Counted from the first letter of the stretch, positions 39,582-48,692 are shown. The stretch is 64,000 nucleotides of DNA from a virus (IMGVR_UViG_3300033144_006696:1-64000); one strand, 5' to 3'. Made by a program: numbers and translations. The notes: generated by a model not told the origin, from the sequence alone.

Positions 39582-39636
39582 TACAGTGGATAGGATCGCA
39601 TCCGAAAAGTGGCATCTCAACCACCCCTCCACTGTA
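39582..39636 (+). ncRNA. 55-nt three-way-junction RNA, copy B
   Basis: A closing stem TACAGTGGA (39582-39590)/TCCACTGTA (39628-39636) encloses a GGAU/AUCC hairpin with a CGC loop, GAAA, and a GUGG…CCAC hairpin with CUCA in its loop. It shares UAGG, UCGC, GAAA, UGG and CUCA-CCA with copy A while all three stems differ in sequence but remain paired. It lies 40 nt before the HNH gene start. Confidence 0.7.
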
Positions 39637-39675
39637 CTTCTTTTTGAGAATATTGCTATGAGAGGTAATATTAAT

Positions 39676-40191
39676 ATGATTTACAAAGATTTGCCAAGAG
39701 CTGATTATCTTAGATCCATTTTTAATTACAACAAAAAGACTGGAAAATTAATCTGGAAAAAGAAAACTGCTAATTGTGTTAAGATTGGAACTGAGGCAGG
39801 GTTTGTATCAGGCAGAACTGGAAGATTGCAAGTTTCTATAAAAGGTGAAGTTTTTTATGTTCCAAGAATTATTTGGAAAATGGTAAAAGGCAGAATTCCA
39901 AATTATAAACAAATTGATCATGATGATAGAAATCCTCTTAATAATGCTTGGGATAATTTGTCTTTGAAAACCCAGTCAGAAAATATGAAAAATTCTTCAC
40001 TTCAACGTAATAACACATCAGGTATTGTTGGTGTAAATTTTCATAAATTTTCTGGGTTATGGAAAGGTAGTATTTCTAATAATAAGAAAATAGAAACAGT
40101 ATATTTTAAAACCATGGATGAAGCCATAGATTGGAGGAGAAGCAAAGAAAGAGAGTATGGATTTCATAAGAACCATGGAAAGACTTTCTAA
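39676..40191 (+). CDS. HNH-AP2 homing endonuclease, 171 aa
   Basis: The start at 39676 follows GAGAGGT. N-terminal LRSIFNYNKKTGKLIWKKKT; HNH core with QVSIKGEVFYVPRIIWKMVK, IDHDDRNPLNNAWDNLSL; then the C-terminal AP2 DNA-binding segment (NTSGIVGVNFHKFSGLWKGS). It is intact, unlike the related gene at 6985. It sits inside a duplicated tail-tube start, so it probably targets that gene in other phages. Confidence 0.85.
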   Translation: MIYKDLPRADYLRSIFNYNKKTGKLIWKKKTANCVKIGTEAGFVSGRTGRLQVSIKGEVFYVPRIIWKMVKGRIPNYKQIDHDDRNPLNNAWDNLSLKTQSENMKNSSLQRNNTSGIVGVNFHKFSGLWKGSISNNKKIETVYFKTMDEAIDWRRSKEREYGFHKNHGKTF

Positions 40192-40214
40192 CAATAATTA
40201 TAGGAGATTTAATC

Positions 40215-41231
40215 ATGGCAGTAAGTCCAAATACTGACAATTATAGCCTCGGGAAAGGAGTGGTGTATTTTGATCAGCTTGTTTCTAGTGTCTATCAAGG
40301 AGAAAGGGATCTTGGTAATGCGCCCTCTTTCACATTTAATATTGCACTTGAAACACTTGAGCATTTCAGCTCACGAGGTGGTTTGAAAGCGAAAGATAAG
40401 AGTATTATTTCTCAGATCACTCCAGGTCTGGCATTCACTCTTGATGAAGTTAACAAAGAAAATATGGCATTGCTCACATTGGGCGATACCACTACTGTTA
40501 CACAAACTGCTGGATCTATAGTGGCTGAAGTTGTTACAGCACACATGGACAAACGAGTAGATCTTGATTATCGTGGAATTGAGAATTGGAATCTTACTTA
40601 TGATTCAGGTACAGTTATCTTTGTTGTTGGTGAGGTTGTTACTGGTGCTGGTGGTGCAACTGGTGTTGTTCTTTCTGTTACAGGAACTTCTGTCGCAGGT
40701 ACTTTGGTAATTGCAAAAACAAATGCAACTTTGTTTGTTACTGCTGAAGCTATTACTGGTTCCGGTACTGGTGCAGCATCTGTGACTACTGCAATTCCCA
40801 CTTTATCAACAACTCCTGTTATGCTTGTTCAAGATTCTGCCGATACAGTTACTTACGTTGCTGGGACTGATTATGAAATCTCAACAACTTTGAGTGATGA
40901 TGATATTGGACGAATTAAGTTTATTGGGAGTACCATTACTGAAAGTGATGAAATTCATATTACTTATGGCCATGCAGCACTCACGTATACAAACATTGCA
41001 GCCTTTGCAAACACACAGATCATTGGAAAACTCAGGTTTGTTTCTGATAATCCCGCTGGTAATCAGCAGGAACTGGAAGCATGGAGTGTTTCTCTTGTAC
41101 CTGCTGGGGATACTGCCATGATTGGTGACGATTGGTCTACTCTCCAATTTAATGGTGAAATTTTGAAAGACGAAACAAATCACCCACTTACTCCGTATAT
41201 GAATATCATTATGGATCAATCTCTCACATAA
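40215..41231 (+). CDS. Major tail tube protein
   Basis: 338 residues beginning NTDNYSLGKGVVYFDQL, with the LETLEHFSSRGGLKAKDKSI segment common to siphovirus tube proteins. A G/T/V-rich central insertion (~residues 125-190) may be an extra surface domain. It polymerises around the tape measure to form the tube. It is bounded by a strong two-way terminator. AGGAG is near its start, which is the re-made start after the endonuclease insertion. Confidence 0.82.
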   Translation: MAVSPNTDNYSLGKGVVYFDQLVSSVYQGERDLGNAPSFTFNIALETLEHFSSRGGLKAKDKSIISQITPGLAFTLDEVNKENMALLTLGDTTTVTQTAGSIVAEVVTAHMDKRVDLDYRGIENWNLTYDSGTVIFVVGEVVTGAGGATGVVLSVTGTSVAGTLVIAKTNATLFVTAEAITGSGTGAASVTTAIPTLSTTPVMLVQDSADTVTYVAGTDYEISTTLSDDDIGRIKFIGSTITESDEIHITYGHAALTYTNIAAFANTQIIGKLRFVSDNPAGNQQELEAWSVSLVPAGDTAMIGDDWSTLQFNGEILKDETNHPLTPYMNIIMDQSLT

Positions 41232-41237
41232 TTTATA

Positions 41238-41278
41238 ATAGGTATAGAGCAGTACGTAACGTACTGCTCTATACCTAT
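41238..41278. terminator. 20-bp perfect two-way terminator
   Basis: Arms 41238-41257 and 41259-41278 are exactly complementary with a single base between. It lies between the converging tail-tube gene (plus) and the nuclease gene (minus), so it ends both. Confidence 0.8.
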
Positions 41279-41281
41279 ATA

Positions 41282-41953
41282 TTAAGTAGGATATCCTCCA
41301 TACATAATATCATTTTTTAACTCATTTACTTCTTCAAAAATCACAATTTCTTCTGGGATTCTTTTTAATATGTTTGTTTGAAACCACCAAGAATGATCAA
41401 GTAAATAACCCCCACTTATATTTCCTAATTTGCAGTATTTTAAATTAATTTTATTCTCCGAACAATATCTCATAGAAATAATCTTTCTCCATTCATTAAA
41501 CCTAATTATGCCAAATGAACAAAAATAAGCTGGAGTTATTACTTTTGGATTTATAAATCCATGTGGGTGTATTATGGTATCAGAAGAAATCCAATTATCT
41601 ATATTGAAAAAATATTTAACAGTTTCTGTATCCAATTGCATAAAGTAAGGTATTCTGATAACTTTAATTCCCATCATTGAGTATACTTTATCTTTTTTAA
41701 TATCAGCTAATATTGTTTTTGGATTAGTAAAATGTCCGTATCCATCAAATTCTATAATTAATTGTAATTTTTTACAGTAATAGTCAGGCCTATTTAGTAT
41801 GTTAGATTCTGGAACTTTTCTATCATGCACAAAATCATACCCAGGAAAAATTGTTTTTAAATGCACCCCTAATGATTTTTCATTTAAAAATGGTATGTTT
41901 TTTACATCTGCCAATGAAGTATCTGAATTTATCCCTTTTGCATATTTAGTCAT
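41282..41953 (-). CDS. Vsr-like nuclease on the opposite strand in the tail region, 223 aa
   Basis: Core at residues ~50-105: RPDYYCKKLQLIIEFDGYGH, then KKDKVYSMMGIKVIRIPYFM, the D…ExDG/H spacing of EDxHD nucleases related to Vsr and DUF559 homing enzymes. The C-terminal half is likely the DNA-reading domain. It is overlapped at the start by a ribbon-helix-helix gene. As the only leftward cassette in the late region it is probably a homing or selfish unit; a toxin-like role paired with the RHH protein is an alternative. Confidence 0.75.
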   Translation of the reverse strand: MTKYAKGINSDTSLADVKNIPFLNEKSLGVHLKTIFPGYDFVHDRKVPESNILNRPDYYCKKLQLIIEFDGYGHFTNPKTILADIKKDKVYSMMGIKVIRIPYFMQLDTETVKYFFNIDNWISSDTIIHPHGFINPKVITPAYFCSFGIIRFNEWRKIISMRYCSENKINLKYCKLGNISGGYLLDHSWWFQTNILKRIPEEIVIFEEVNELKNDIMYGGYPT

Positions 41954-42092
41954 TTTTTTCTCCCTTTTCTTTAAATTCTGTTAATACCTTCCTCATTAAT
42001 TCTGATTTATTCATTTTCCTTTTCTCAGCTTCTTTTTTAAACCAATCATCAATTATTGGATTTATTCTTATTGTTGCTATTACTTTTCTCAT
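41946..42092 (-). CDS. Ribbon-helix-helix protein, 48 aa, partner of the nuclease
   Basis: Begins MRKVIATIRINPIIDDWFKK, then EAEKRKMNKSELMRKVL: a strand and two helices of the RHH type. Its stop overlaps the nuclease start by eight bases. It is preceded by AAAGGAG and a promoter containing a near-perfect palindrome centred on TTAATTAA (42123-42140). Autorepression, keeping nuclease expression low, is inferred. Confidence 0.68.
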   Translation of the reverse strand: MRKVIATIRINPIIDDWFKKEAEKRKMNKSELMRKVLTEFKEKGEKND

Positions 42093-42122
42093 GTTTTCTC
42101 CTTTTATAAATGTAATTGATAT

Positions 42123-42140
42123 GTGTGTTAATTAACATAC
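42123..42140. promoter_or_regulatory. Candidate RHH operator palindrome
   Basis: GTGTGTTAATTAACATAC, palindromic except for one base pair, located between the -10 region and the start of the RHH gene. Confidence 0.5.
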
Positions 42141-42144
42141 GACT

Positions 42145-42173
42145 AACGTACACTAAATTATATCGTTTGTCAA
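42145..42173 (-). promoter_or_regulatory. Leftward promoter for the RHH-nuclease pair
   Basis: Perfect TTGACA (42168-42173), a 17-nt spacer, TACGTT (42145-42150). It opposes the rightward late promoter at 42208-42236. Confidence 0.5.
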
Positions 42174-42207
42174 TAGAAAAATTGATTGTTTTTTTATATT
42201 TTCTGTG

Positions 42208-42236
42208 TTATTGTTTTATGGGTAATTTAATATAGT
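42208..42236 (+). promoter_or_regulatory. Rightward promoter for the tail genes
   Basis: TTATTG (42208-42213), a 17-nt spacer, TATAGT (42231-42236), ~65 nt before the first tail chaperone gene. Needed because the terminator at 41238 blocks readthrough. Confidence 0.45.
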
Positions 42237-42299
42237 CTGGTAAGAAAAAGAAACAAGAAATAACTTACTGGATCAACTCACATAAAAGAAGGAAATACA

Positions 42300-42722
42300 A
42301 TGAAAAAGCAAAAACTCAACTTAGATCTTGAAGCATTATTCCCCGGTTCAGCCCTCCCCATCGGAAATGAATCAATCATTATCCGTCCCTTGAATATTGA
42401 ACAACTTGCCATTCTTTCAAAAAAAGCTTCTTGCATTGGCTCCATTCTTGTTGAGAAAGGAATCACTTTTGAAAACTTCAATACTCCTATAAATCTTTTT
42501 CAACTTGCTGTTATTTCTTTAGAAAATATTCCTGATGTACTTGCAGAAGCTGCCAATGTAGAAATGGACACTCTTAAAAAACTTCCTATTGAAATCATTG
42601 TACAAATCATTGAAAAGATCATCTCTGAAAATATGAAATCCAAAGAGGTACTGGAAAAAAACTTCAAGAGCTTGATCGAGAAATTTCAAACTCAACCTCT
42701 TCCGACTCAAAAGAAGAAATAG
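42300..42722 (+). CDS. Tail assembly chaperone G, 140 aa
   Basis: An acidic, helix-rich protein of the size of lambda-type gpG, directly before the tape measure gene. A -1 slippery heptamer near its end joins it to the T frame. Translation without slippage stops at TAG 42720-42722. It is expected to coat the tape measure during tail assembly and is not part of the mature tail. Confidence 0.75.
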   Translation: MKKQKLNLDLEALFPGSALPIGNESIIIRPLNIEQLAILSKKASCIGSILVEKGITFENFNTPINLFQLAVISLENIPDVLAEAANVEMDTLKKLPIEIIVQIIEKIISENMKSKEVLEKNFKSLIEKFQTQPLPTQKKK

Positions 42723-43033
42723 AGACTGATATCTCATTTGCTGTTCAGACATTGGTTTCAAATGGACATCATTGGTCAAGCATAAAATCATATACATTGT
42801 CAGAAATAGGTTCTTTTTTTAAAGTTGTGGTAATTCAAGAAAGAAATAAGAAAGCTCAGAATATTTCAGATTCATGGCAAGCAAATAATTTAACTTTAGA
42901 AGGATTACAGCAGGTTTTAGGTTCTTTGGGATCTCATTCAAACCTTGGTAAGAAGGAAACAGGACCACCTCCAAAAGAAGTCCAAAAAGATTGGAGTAGA
43001 TTGGCTTCATTTATGTCTAAACATCAAGGATAA
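42300..43033 (+). CDS. Tail assembly chaperone GT (frameshift product, ~244 aa)
   Basis: Residues 1-121 are those of G. After the -1 shift at 42656-42662 translation continues KLQELDREISN … TDISFAVQTLVSNGHHWSS … FFKVVVIQERNKKAQNISDS to 43033. The T part resembles gpT-like domains that contact the tube protein. Low-rate frameshifting is conserved in siphoviruses at this place, which supports both this reading and the chaperone call. Confidence 0.72.
42656..42662 (+). promoter_or_regulatory. -1 ribosomal frameshift site AAAAAAC
   Basis: A canonical X XXY YYZ heptamer in the G frame (A AAA AAC), ~60 bases before the G stop. A -1 shift here enters an open frame without stops to 43033. Confidence 0.75.
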
Positions 43034-43048
43034 GTAAAGGAAATTGAT

Positions 43049-46000
43049 ATGGCTGATACTAAAAGAACAGCAGAGATTGTTTTAAAAATAACTGGTTTTG
43101 ATCCTGCATTATTGAAACCCCTTATTTCTGCTTTTGAAGGCATATCAAAAGCAGTTGATAATGTAGCCACAAAAGTTAAGTCATTCCAAGATACACTAAC
43201 AACCATTAAAACCCCCGCATCTCTGAATACAATCGTTAAGCATTTTCAATCTCTTGAAGCAATTAAACTTCATGCAATTGGCACTTTTGTTAATAATCTC
43301 AAAAAAATAAATGATGTTAATGCTACTGGTTTTAAAACCTTTGTCACTCAGATGACAAAATTAGCAGGACTCACAATTCCATCTTTGTTAGCTTTTAAAA
43401 ATAATATCACAGCATTAAATAAAATAAAAAAATTACCTGATTTAACACCTTTTGCAACTGCACTTAAAAGTTTATCTGGTATTGGTAATATTACAGTCCT
43501 TACATCTTTTGTCACTCAAATGACAAAATTAGCAAGGCTTACAATTCCTAGTTTTACAAAGTTTGTAACTGACCTTAAAAATCTTGTTAAAGTAGATTTA
43601 ACTGGAGTTGTTGCTAATTTAAAAGCTTTTAATAATGCAATAGTGAAGCTTGAAAAGGCTGGGAGTCTTGATGCATTCAAAAAACTTGCAACTGACGTAA
43701 ACAGCTTAAAAACAGCTTTAGCAGGGGTTGCTGCTGATGTTAATAAGACAGCTAAAGCTGTAAGCAATGCAGGAAAGAGATCCAGAGAGGCTTCTATTGG
43801 TCTTACAGGATTTACAGAGAAACTGAAATCTTTTGTAGAAAAATTCAGAACAGTTGCAACTTTTAGAAGTATATCTGAAGTAATATTACTAGTAAAAGCA
43901 GCATTCATTAGTGGCTTAGCTGCAATTATTGAATATGATCAAGCTTTAAAAGATCTCCAAGCGATTACTGGAGCAACATCTCTTGAAGTTTCTCAAATGG
44001 GTACTAAAATTCTTGAAGTTGCTTCCTCCACAAAATTCTCTGCTTCAGAAATTGCAGAAGGAATGAGAGTTATTGGTCAGGCTGGTTTTTCTGCAAGTGA
44101 TGCTATTCAGACAATGCAATCTATATCAGATCTTGCAACTGGAACTTTATCAACAATGGCTTCAACAGTTGATTTGGTTACAACTGCAATGAGAGTATTC
44201 CAGATAGATGCTTCACAATCTTCTCAGATAGTTGATGTTTTTGCCAATGCAGTAAATAAATCAAAACTCACTATTGATAAATTACGTACAGCAATGAATT
44301 ATGTTGGTCCAATTGCCAAAGCATCTGGAATTGATTTTAAAGAATTATCTGCTGCAATGGGCACTTTGGCTAATTCAGGATTACGTGCCTCTACAATGGG
44401 TACTGGACTTAGACGTATATTTGCTGAATTAGTAAGTCCTTCTAAATCTTTAAGGGTGGCAGCTAAAGAAGCTGGTGTGGCATTAAATGAATTAGATCCA
44501 ACTTCAAATAGTTTAGCCTCTGTATTGGGTAATTTACGATTAGTTTTAGATGATTCAAGTGCTGCATTTGATATTTTTGGGAAGCGTGGCGCTGCTGCTG
44601 TTTTAGCTTTGGTAGGAAATAAGGGTGATTTCAGGACTATGCTTGACACAGTTAGTAAGACTGGAACTGCTGCAAAAATGGCAGCAATTCAAATGGAAGG
44701 TCTTGGCGTATCTTTTAAGAATTTACGAGATAGATTGGGTGTTTTAGCAATTGCATTTGGTGAAGGTGGAATTTCAGGAGCAATGCGTGTTTTTATTACT
44801 GTGGTTAAAGGATTAATAATATCATTAACCTATCTTGCAGAAACAACTTTTGGAAAAATGGTAATAGGTCTAGGTATATTAGTTACTTCCATTACGGCAG
44901 TTTCTTTAGCTTTTGTGGGATTAAAAGCTGCTACAAATTTTATTGTAATGCATTCTGCAATTAAACTCCTTGTTGCTGAATGGGCTTCCGCTGCTTTATT
45001 TTTTGAAACTTCTATGAGTGGTTTATTTGCTATTGTGATAAAAAACCCAATTATTTTAGCAATAATTGGTACAGTTGCTGCATTGGCAGGAATAGCAGCA
45101 GTTATTAATCATACAATTGGTAATACTAAGGAATTAGCTGGCGAAGCTGCAAAATTGGCAGATAAGTATGGGACTTTAACAGACACAGTAAATAATTACA
45201 AAATAAGTTTAATTGGATTAGATAAAGGCTCAAAGGAAGTAAAAGAAGCAAATCTTGCTTTACGAAATAGTTTATTAGTTACTAAAAATGAATTTATTGA
45301 ATTAAATGCAGAAGCTCTTGCTGTAGTTGCAAGTATAAATGCTATAGATGGTTCTGTTACTGATGGTGGAAAAGCTTTAGATATTTATGCAGATAAATTA
45401 AATGTATTACAAAAAAATAAATTGGTTACAAGTACAGAACTTGCAAATAAATCATTACAAGAACAAACTGGATTGATTAGTCAGCTAGGAAATAAATTTT
45501 CTGATCTTGGCAAAATGATTTTCATGGCTAGTTCTGAATTAGAAGCTTTTAAAGCTAAACAAAAAGAAATTAATGAATATTCAGATCTTTTATCAAAAGG
45601 ATTTGATAAATCAGGTATAAGTTTTGAGGATCTTGGCAATAAAATTCTTTCATGGGATCATACAAAATTAACAAGTCAGCAAGAAGAGATAATTAGAAGT
45701 TATGAATTTATAAATGAACAATCTAGTAAATATGTTGATTGGTTAGTTAAAACTAACCAAGTTGGGTTAGATAATACAGTACAAAGTTTTCAAGATTTAG
45801 CGGAAGATGCAGGTTTAACTGGTGTTGCTTTAACATCTGTTGTTGAAAAACTCACAGCATTTAAAAAGGTTTCTGCTGAAGGATTTTCAAATAGAATAGA
45901 AAAATGGGAAAAAGATATCAAAAATGCAGATGGAAGTTTAAAAGATTACATTGCAACATATTTAAAATTAAATGGTGCCGCAACAGACGCTGAGAAAATA

Positions 46001-48313
46001 GAAGCTAATGCCATCAAAACTGAACAAGCTAATTTTATTTTAAAATTAAATCAAGCAAAAGAATTAAAGCAAGCTGAGATTGCCAATGGCGTTTCTAAAA
46101 AAGATGCTGCTGAAAAATATTATGCCACTGAACGAAAATTAATTGAAGGATCTGTTGATGTAGGAAAACATGCTGCTGAATCAAGACTCATCCAAAATGC
46201 TGCAATGCTTGCCAAATTAACTTCAGACACACAAAATGAATTAGATAAAAAAGCTGAACAATACAAAGGTAATGCAGATTTAATAGAGAAGTATCATAGT
46301 GAAATTAGAATAAAGTTTAGGGCAAAAGAAGCAGAGTTACTAGCTGGCACATTTGTAGATGAGAAAGTCCGAGAAGCTGAGTATAAAACTCATCTAAATA
46401 GATTGAAAACTGACCATTCAAAGTATATAAATGAATTGGCAATTCAGGAATCTCAAGGTCTTATTACAAACAAAGAATTTAACAGATTGAAATTAGAAGA
46501 TAATGTTAAATTAAACCAAGAATTATTAGATCTTGCAGTAGCACATACTGATGCAATTAAAGAAGAAGACACAGTAAAATGGGAAAAAAGTAATGCTGCA
46601 CAATTAAAAGCAGAACAAAATCTTTACAAATCAAAATTAGCAATGACTGTTGCTTATAACAAAGAAGTGGTTAATCTGAATAAAGATATCACTGATGCTG
46701 ATGAAGATTATAAAAAGAAAAGAATAAAGATAGAAGAAGATCTTAGGAACAAACTTAAGTCAATTGATAAAGAAATTGTAGATAATAGAAAAGCTCTTGC
46801 TGCTGAAACTGCATCTGATGAAATTGATTTAGCTGAAAAAGCAAATGTCAAATGGCGTGAAAGTAATGACATTAAATCAGGTGGTGATAGAGATAGAATT
46901 AAAGCATATGATAAAATTAAACAGGCAAGTGAATTATTACATCAAGCTGAAGCGGAAGGTGATGAAGGAAAATTAGCAAATGCTTTAAAGTTAATTAAAC
47001 AGTCAGAAACTCTTGCTGATGGATTAGATAATCAAACTCAATCTGCGGCTGCTTTGAGAGAAGTTCTAAAAGCCACATCAAAAGCAAGAGATGTTAAATA
47101 TGAAATTAAAGAACTGGAACTTCTTAAAAAGAAAAATGAGGAAATTGCAGATGCTGCCGCAGATCAAGCAAAAGAAAAAGAACTATATAAGGTTAAAATA
47201 ACTGAAGCCACTAAAGCATTAAAAATTATCACTAATCTTGAAAAAATCAGATATGATGCAGAAATTGCACACATAAATGCTGCAAATGCTTTAAAGATTA
47301 AGAATGAACGATTGAGGGCTGAGTATGCTGCTCTTGGAGAGGATTTTTACCTAACTGAAGCACAATACATTGCTGCAAGAGGTGTTGAGTTAGCAAAGCA
47401 AAGCAAAACAGAAATACAAGCTTCTACGGAACTTCTTGAAGCAGAGAAACAAAAAGCACAAATTAAAAGAGATGCTGCTGATTATGTTGCTTCTGGTGGA
47501 TCTATGAGTGAAGAAGAATACATCAAAAGTACAACAGAGGCTTTAAAAACAAAACATAACCAAGTAATGGCTGATACTAAGACTGAAGCTGATGCCATAA
47601 ATAAAATTGCAGAAGATAATAAACCAATTGAAATTATTGATCTAACTGATCTTGGCTTTACTGTACAAAAAGCTGAAGAAATTATAAAAAGAGGAATTAC
47701 AGAAGATGATCTTCAGTTAATGATAAGTGCAAAAATGAGAGTCAATCCTGAAGGCTCTGTTCCAGAAATGGTTGAATGGACAAAAAACAAAATTAATGAA
47801 ATTACAGAAAATGTGATTGATGTTTTGATTAATATTATTGGGATTGATAAAATAGATGATCTCAAAAATAAAATAGATAGTTTAAAAGATAAAACAGTCA
47901 CTATTACTACAAAATATAAATCAACAGGTGATAAACCTTCCGGATACGCTACAGGTGGTAGACTTCCTGGATTTGGCGGTGGTGATAGAATACCAATTCT
48001 TGGTGAAGCAGGTGAATGGATAATAAATAAACTTGCTGTTCAAAAATATGGTGATAGCTTTTTATCTAAATTGAATAATATGAGTCTTCCTAAATTTCAA
48101 AATGGTGGTTCAATATCACCATCTGTTTCTACAACATCTAATATTTCCAATGTGATAAATAAAACAGGATCGGATATTTTTTCAAAGATAAATGATTTTG
48201 GTAAAATTATTCTTGATACTGGTAATATGAAAGTTCCTGTTATTGCACATAAGAGTGTAATAACAGAATTAAGTAGTCATTTAAGAAAATCTTCATTAAT
48301 GGGGGTTAATTAA
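43049..48313 (+). CDS. Tail tape measure protein, 1754 aa
   Basis: N-terminal helices; the phage tape-measure core (FSASEIAEGMRVIGQAGF, SKLTIDKLRTAMNYVGPI, GMGTLANSG-like and GLRRIFAELVSP) spans residues ~330-530. Hydrophobic segments at ~605-705 probably form the membrane-inserting part. A very long coiled coil spans ~750-1560, and a C-terminal GYATGGRLPGFGGGDRIPIL … GEWIINKLAV motif is typical of the protein's distal end. It sets tail length: at ~1.5 A per residue the tail is roughly 260 nm. It may also assist DNA entry. The length fits no sheath gene, hence a siphovirus. Confidence 0.9.
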   Translation: MADTKRTAEIVLKITGFDPALLKPLISAFEGISKAVDNVATKVKSFQDTLTTIKTPASLNTIVKHFQSLEAIKLHAIGTFVNNLKKINDVNATGFKTFVTQMTKLAGLTIPSLLAFKNNITALNKIKKLPDLTPFATALKSLSGIGNITVLTSFVTQMTKLARLTIPSFTKFVTDLKNLVKVDLTGVVANLKAFNNAIVKLEKAGSLDAFKKLATDVNSLKTALAGVAADVNKTAKAVSNAGKRSREASIGLTGFTEKLKSFVEKFRTVATFRSISEVILLVKAAFISGLAAIIEYDQALKDLQAITGATSLEVSQMGTKILEVASSTKFSASEIAEGMRVIGQAGFSASDAIQTMQSISDLATGTLSTMASTVDLVTTAMRVFQIDASQSSQIVDVFANAVNKSKLTIDKLRTAMNYVGPIAKASGIDFKELSAAMGTLANSGLRASTMGTGLRRIFAELVSPSKSLRVAAKEAGVALNELDPTSNSLASVLGNLRLVLDDSSAAFDIFGKRGAAAVLALVGNKGDFRTMLDTVSKTGTAAKMAAIQMEGLGVSFKNLRDRLGVLAIAFGEGGISGAMRVFITVVKGLIISLTYLAETTFGKMVIGLGILVTSITAVSLAFVGLKAATNFIVMHSAIKLLVAEWASAALFFETSMSGLFAIVIKNPIILAIIGTVAALAGIAAVINHTIGNTKELAGEAAKLADKYGTLTDTVNNYKISLIGLDKGSKEVKEANLALRNSLLVTKNEFIELNAEALAVVASINAIDGSVTDGGKALDIYADKLNVLQKNKLVTSTELANKSLQEQTGLISQLGNKFSDLGKMIFMASSELEAFKAKQKEINEYSDLLSKGFDKSGISFEDLGNKILSWDHTKLTSQQEEIIRSYEFINEQSSKYVDWLVKTNQVGLDNTVQSFQDLAEDAGLTGVALTSVVEKLTAFKKVSAEGFSNRIEKWEKDIKNADGSLKDYIATYLKLNGAATDAEKIEANAIKTEQANFILKLNQAKELKQAEIANGVSKKDAAEKYYATERKLIEGSVDVGKHAAESRLIQNAAMLAKLTSDTQNELDKKAEQYKGNADLIEKYHSEIRIKFRAKEAELLAGTFVDEKVREAEYKTHLNRLKTDHSKYINELAIQESQGLITNKEFNRLKLEDNVKLNQELLDLAVAHTDAIKEEDTVKWEKSNAAQLKAEQNLYKSKLAMTVAYNKEVVNLNKDITDADEDYKKKRIKIEEDLRNKLKSIDKEIVDNRKALAAETASDEIDLAEKANVKWRESNDIKSGGDRDRIKAYDKIKQASELLHQAEAEGDEGKLANALKLIKQSETLADGLDNQTQSAAALREVLKATSKARDVKYEIKELELLKKKNEEIADAAADQAKEKELYKVKITEATKALKIITNLEKIRYDAEIAHINAANALKIKNERLRAEYAALGEDFYLTEAQYIAARGVELAKQSKTEIQASTELLEAEKQKAQIKRDAADYVASGGSMSEEEYIKSTTEALKTKHNQVMADTKTEADAINKIAEDNKPIEIIDLTDLGFTVQKAEEIIKRGITEDDLQLMISAKMRVNPEGSVPEMVEWTKNKINEITENVIDVLINIIGIDKIDDLKNKIDSLKDKTVTITTKYKSTGDKPSGYATGGRLPGFGGGDRIPILGEAGEWIINKLAVQKYGDSFLSKLNNMSLPKFQNGGSISPSVSTTSNISNVINKTGSDIFSKINDFGKIILDTGNMKVPVIAHKSVITELSSHLRKSSLMGVN

Positions 48314-48690
48314 TGAGTGTTTTAATAGATTCAATTGATGTTACTGGATTAATAAAGGAGGATTTATTTCCTACTGGTATTCAAACTGTTTCTGAAATTT
48401 CCAGTGCAGGTTCTCAAATTATATATGAACGACCAATATTGTTTTTCCAATCTGATTTATTAGGAGGTGCTGATTTTGGATGGTTAACATTATCTGTTAT
48501 GGAAAGTTTACAAGTTCTTGCTAAAGTGATAGGTGCTTCATATGTACTTAATTATGAAGGTACTTTAACCAATGTTAGATTTAGAACTGAAGAACCTCCA
48601 GTAGTGTATGGAGAAAAATTGATAAATCGCTCTAATCAGATTACTTCTGATTATTATAACAATATTGTTTTAAAATTAATGGAGGTTTAA
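48313..48690 (+). CDS. Small tail protein after the tape measure, 125 aa
   Basis: Beta-rich with SVLIDSIDVTGLIKEDLFP at the start. It overlaps the tape measure stop by one base. Position suggests a distal tail or minor tail protein. No family recognised. Confidence 0.55.
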   Translation: MSVLIDSIDVTGLIKEDLFPTGIQTVSEISSAGSQIIYERPILFFQSDLLGGADFGWLTLSVMESLQVLAKVIGASYVLNYEGTLTNVRFRTEEPPVVYGEKLINRSNQITSDYYNNIVLKLMEV

Positions 48691-48692
48691 AA

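Noticed and set aside
39521-40260. Group I intron in the tail-tube gene
   Set aside because: Only ~100 nt are free of the HNH gene on its 5' side and 24 nt on its 3' side, too little for a P3-P8 core; the downstream tube gene has its own start and ribosome site.
40881-41219. Minus-strand ORF under the tail-tube gene
   Set aside because: Shadow of a well-supported structural gene, no motif or ribosome site.
43049-48313. Myovirus classification from the long tape measure
   Set aside because: No sheath gene and only one tube gene between the terminator and the chaperones; siphovirus fits better.
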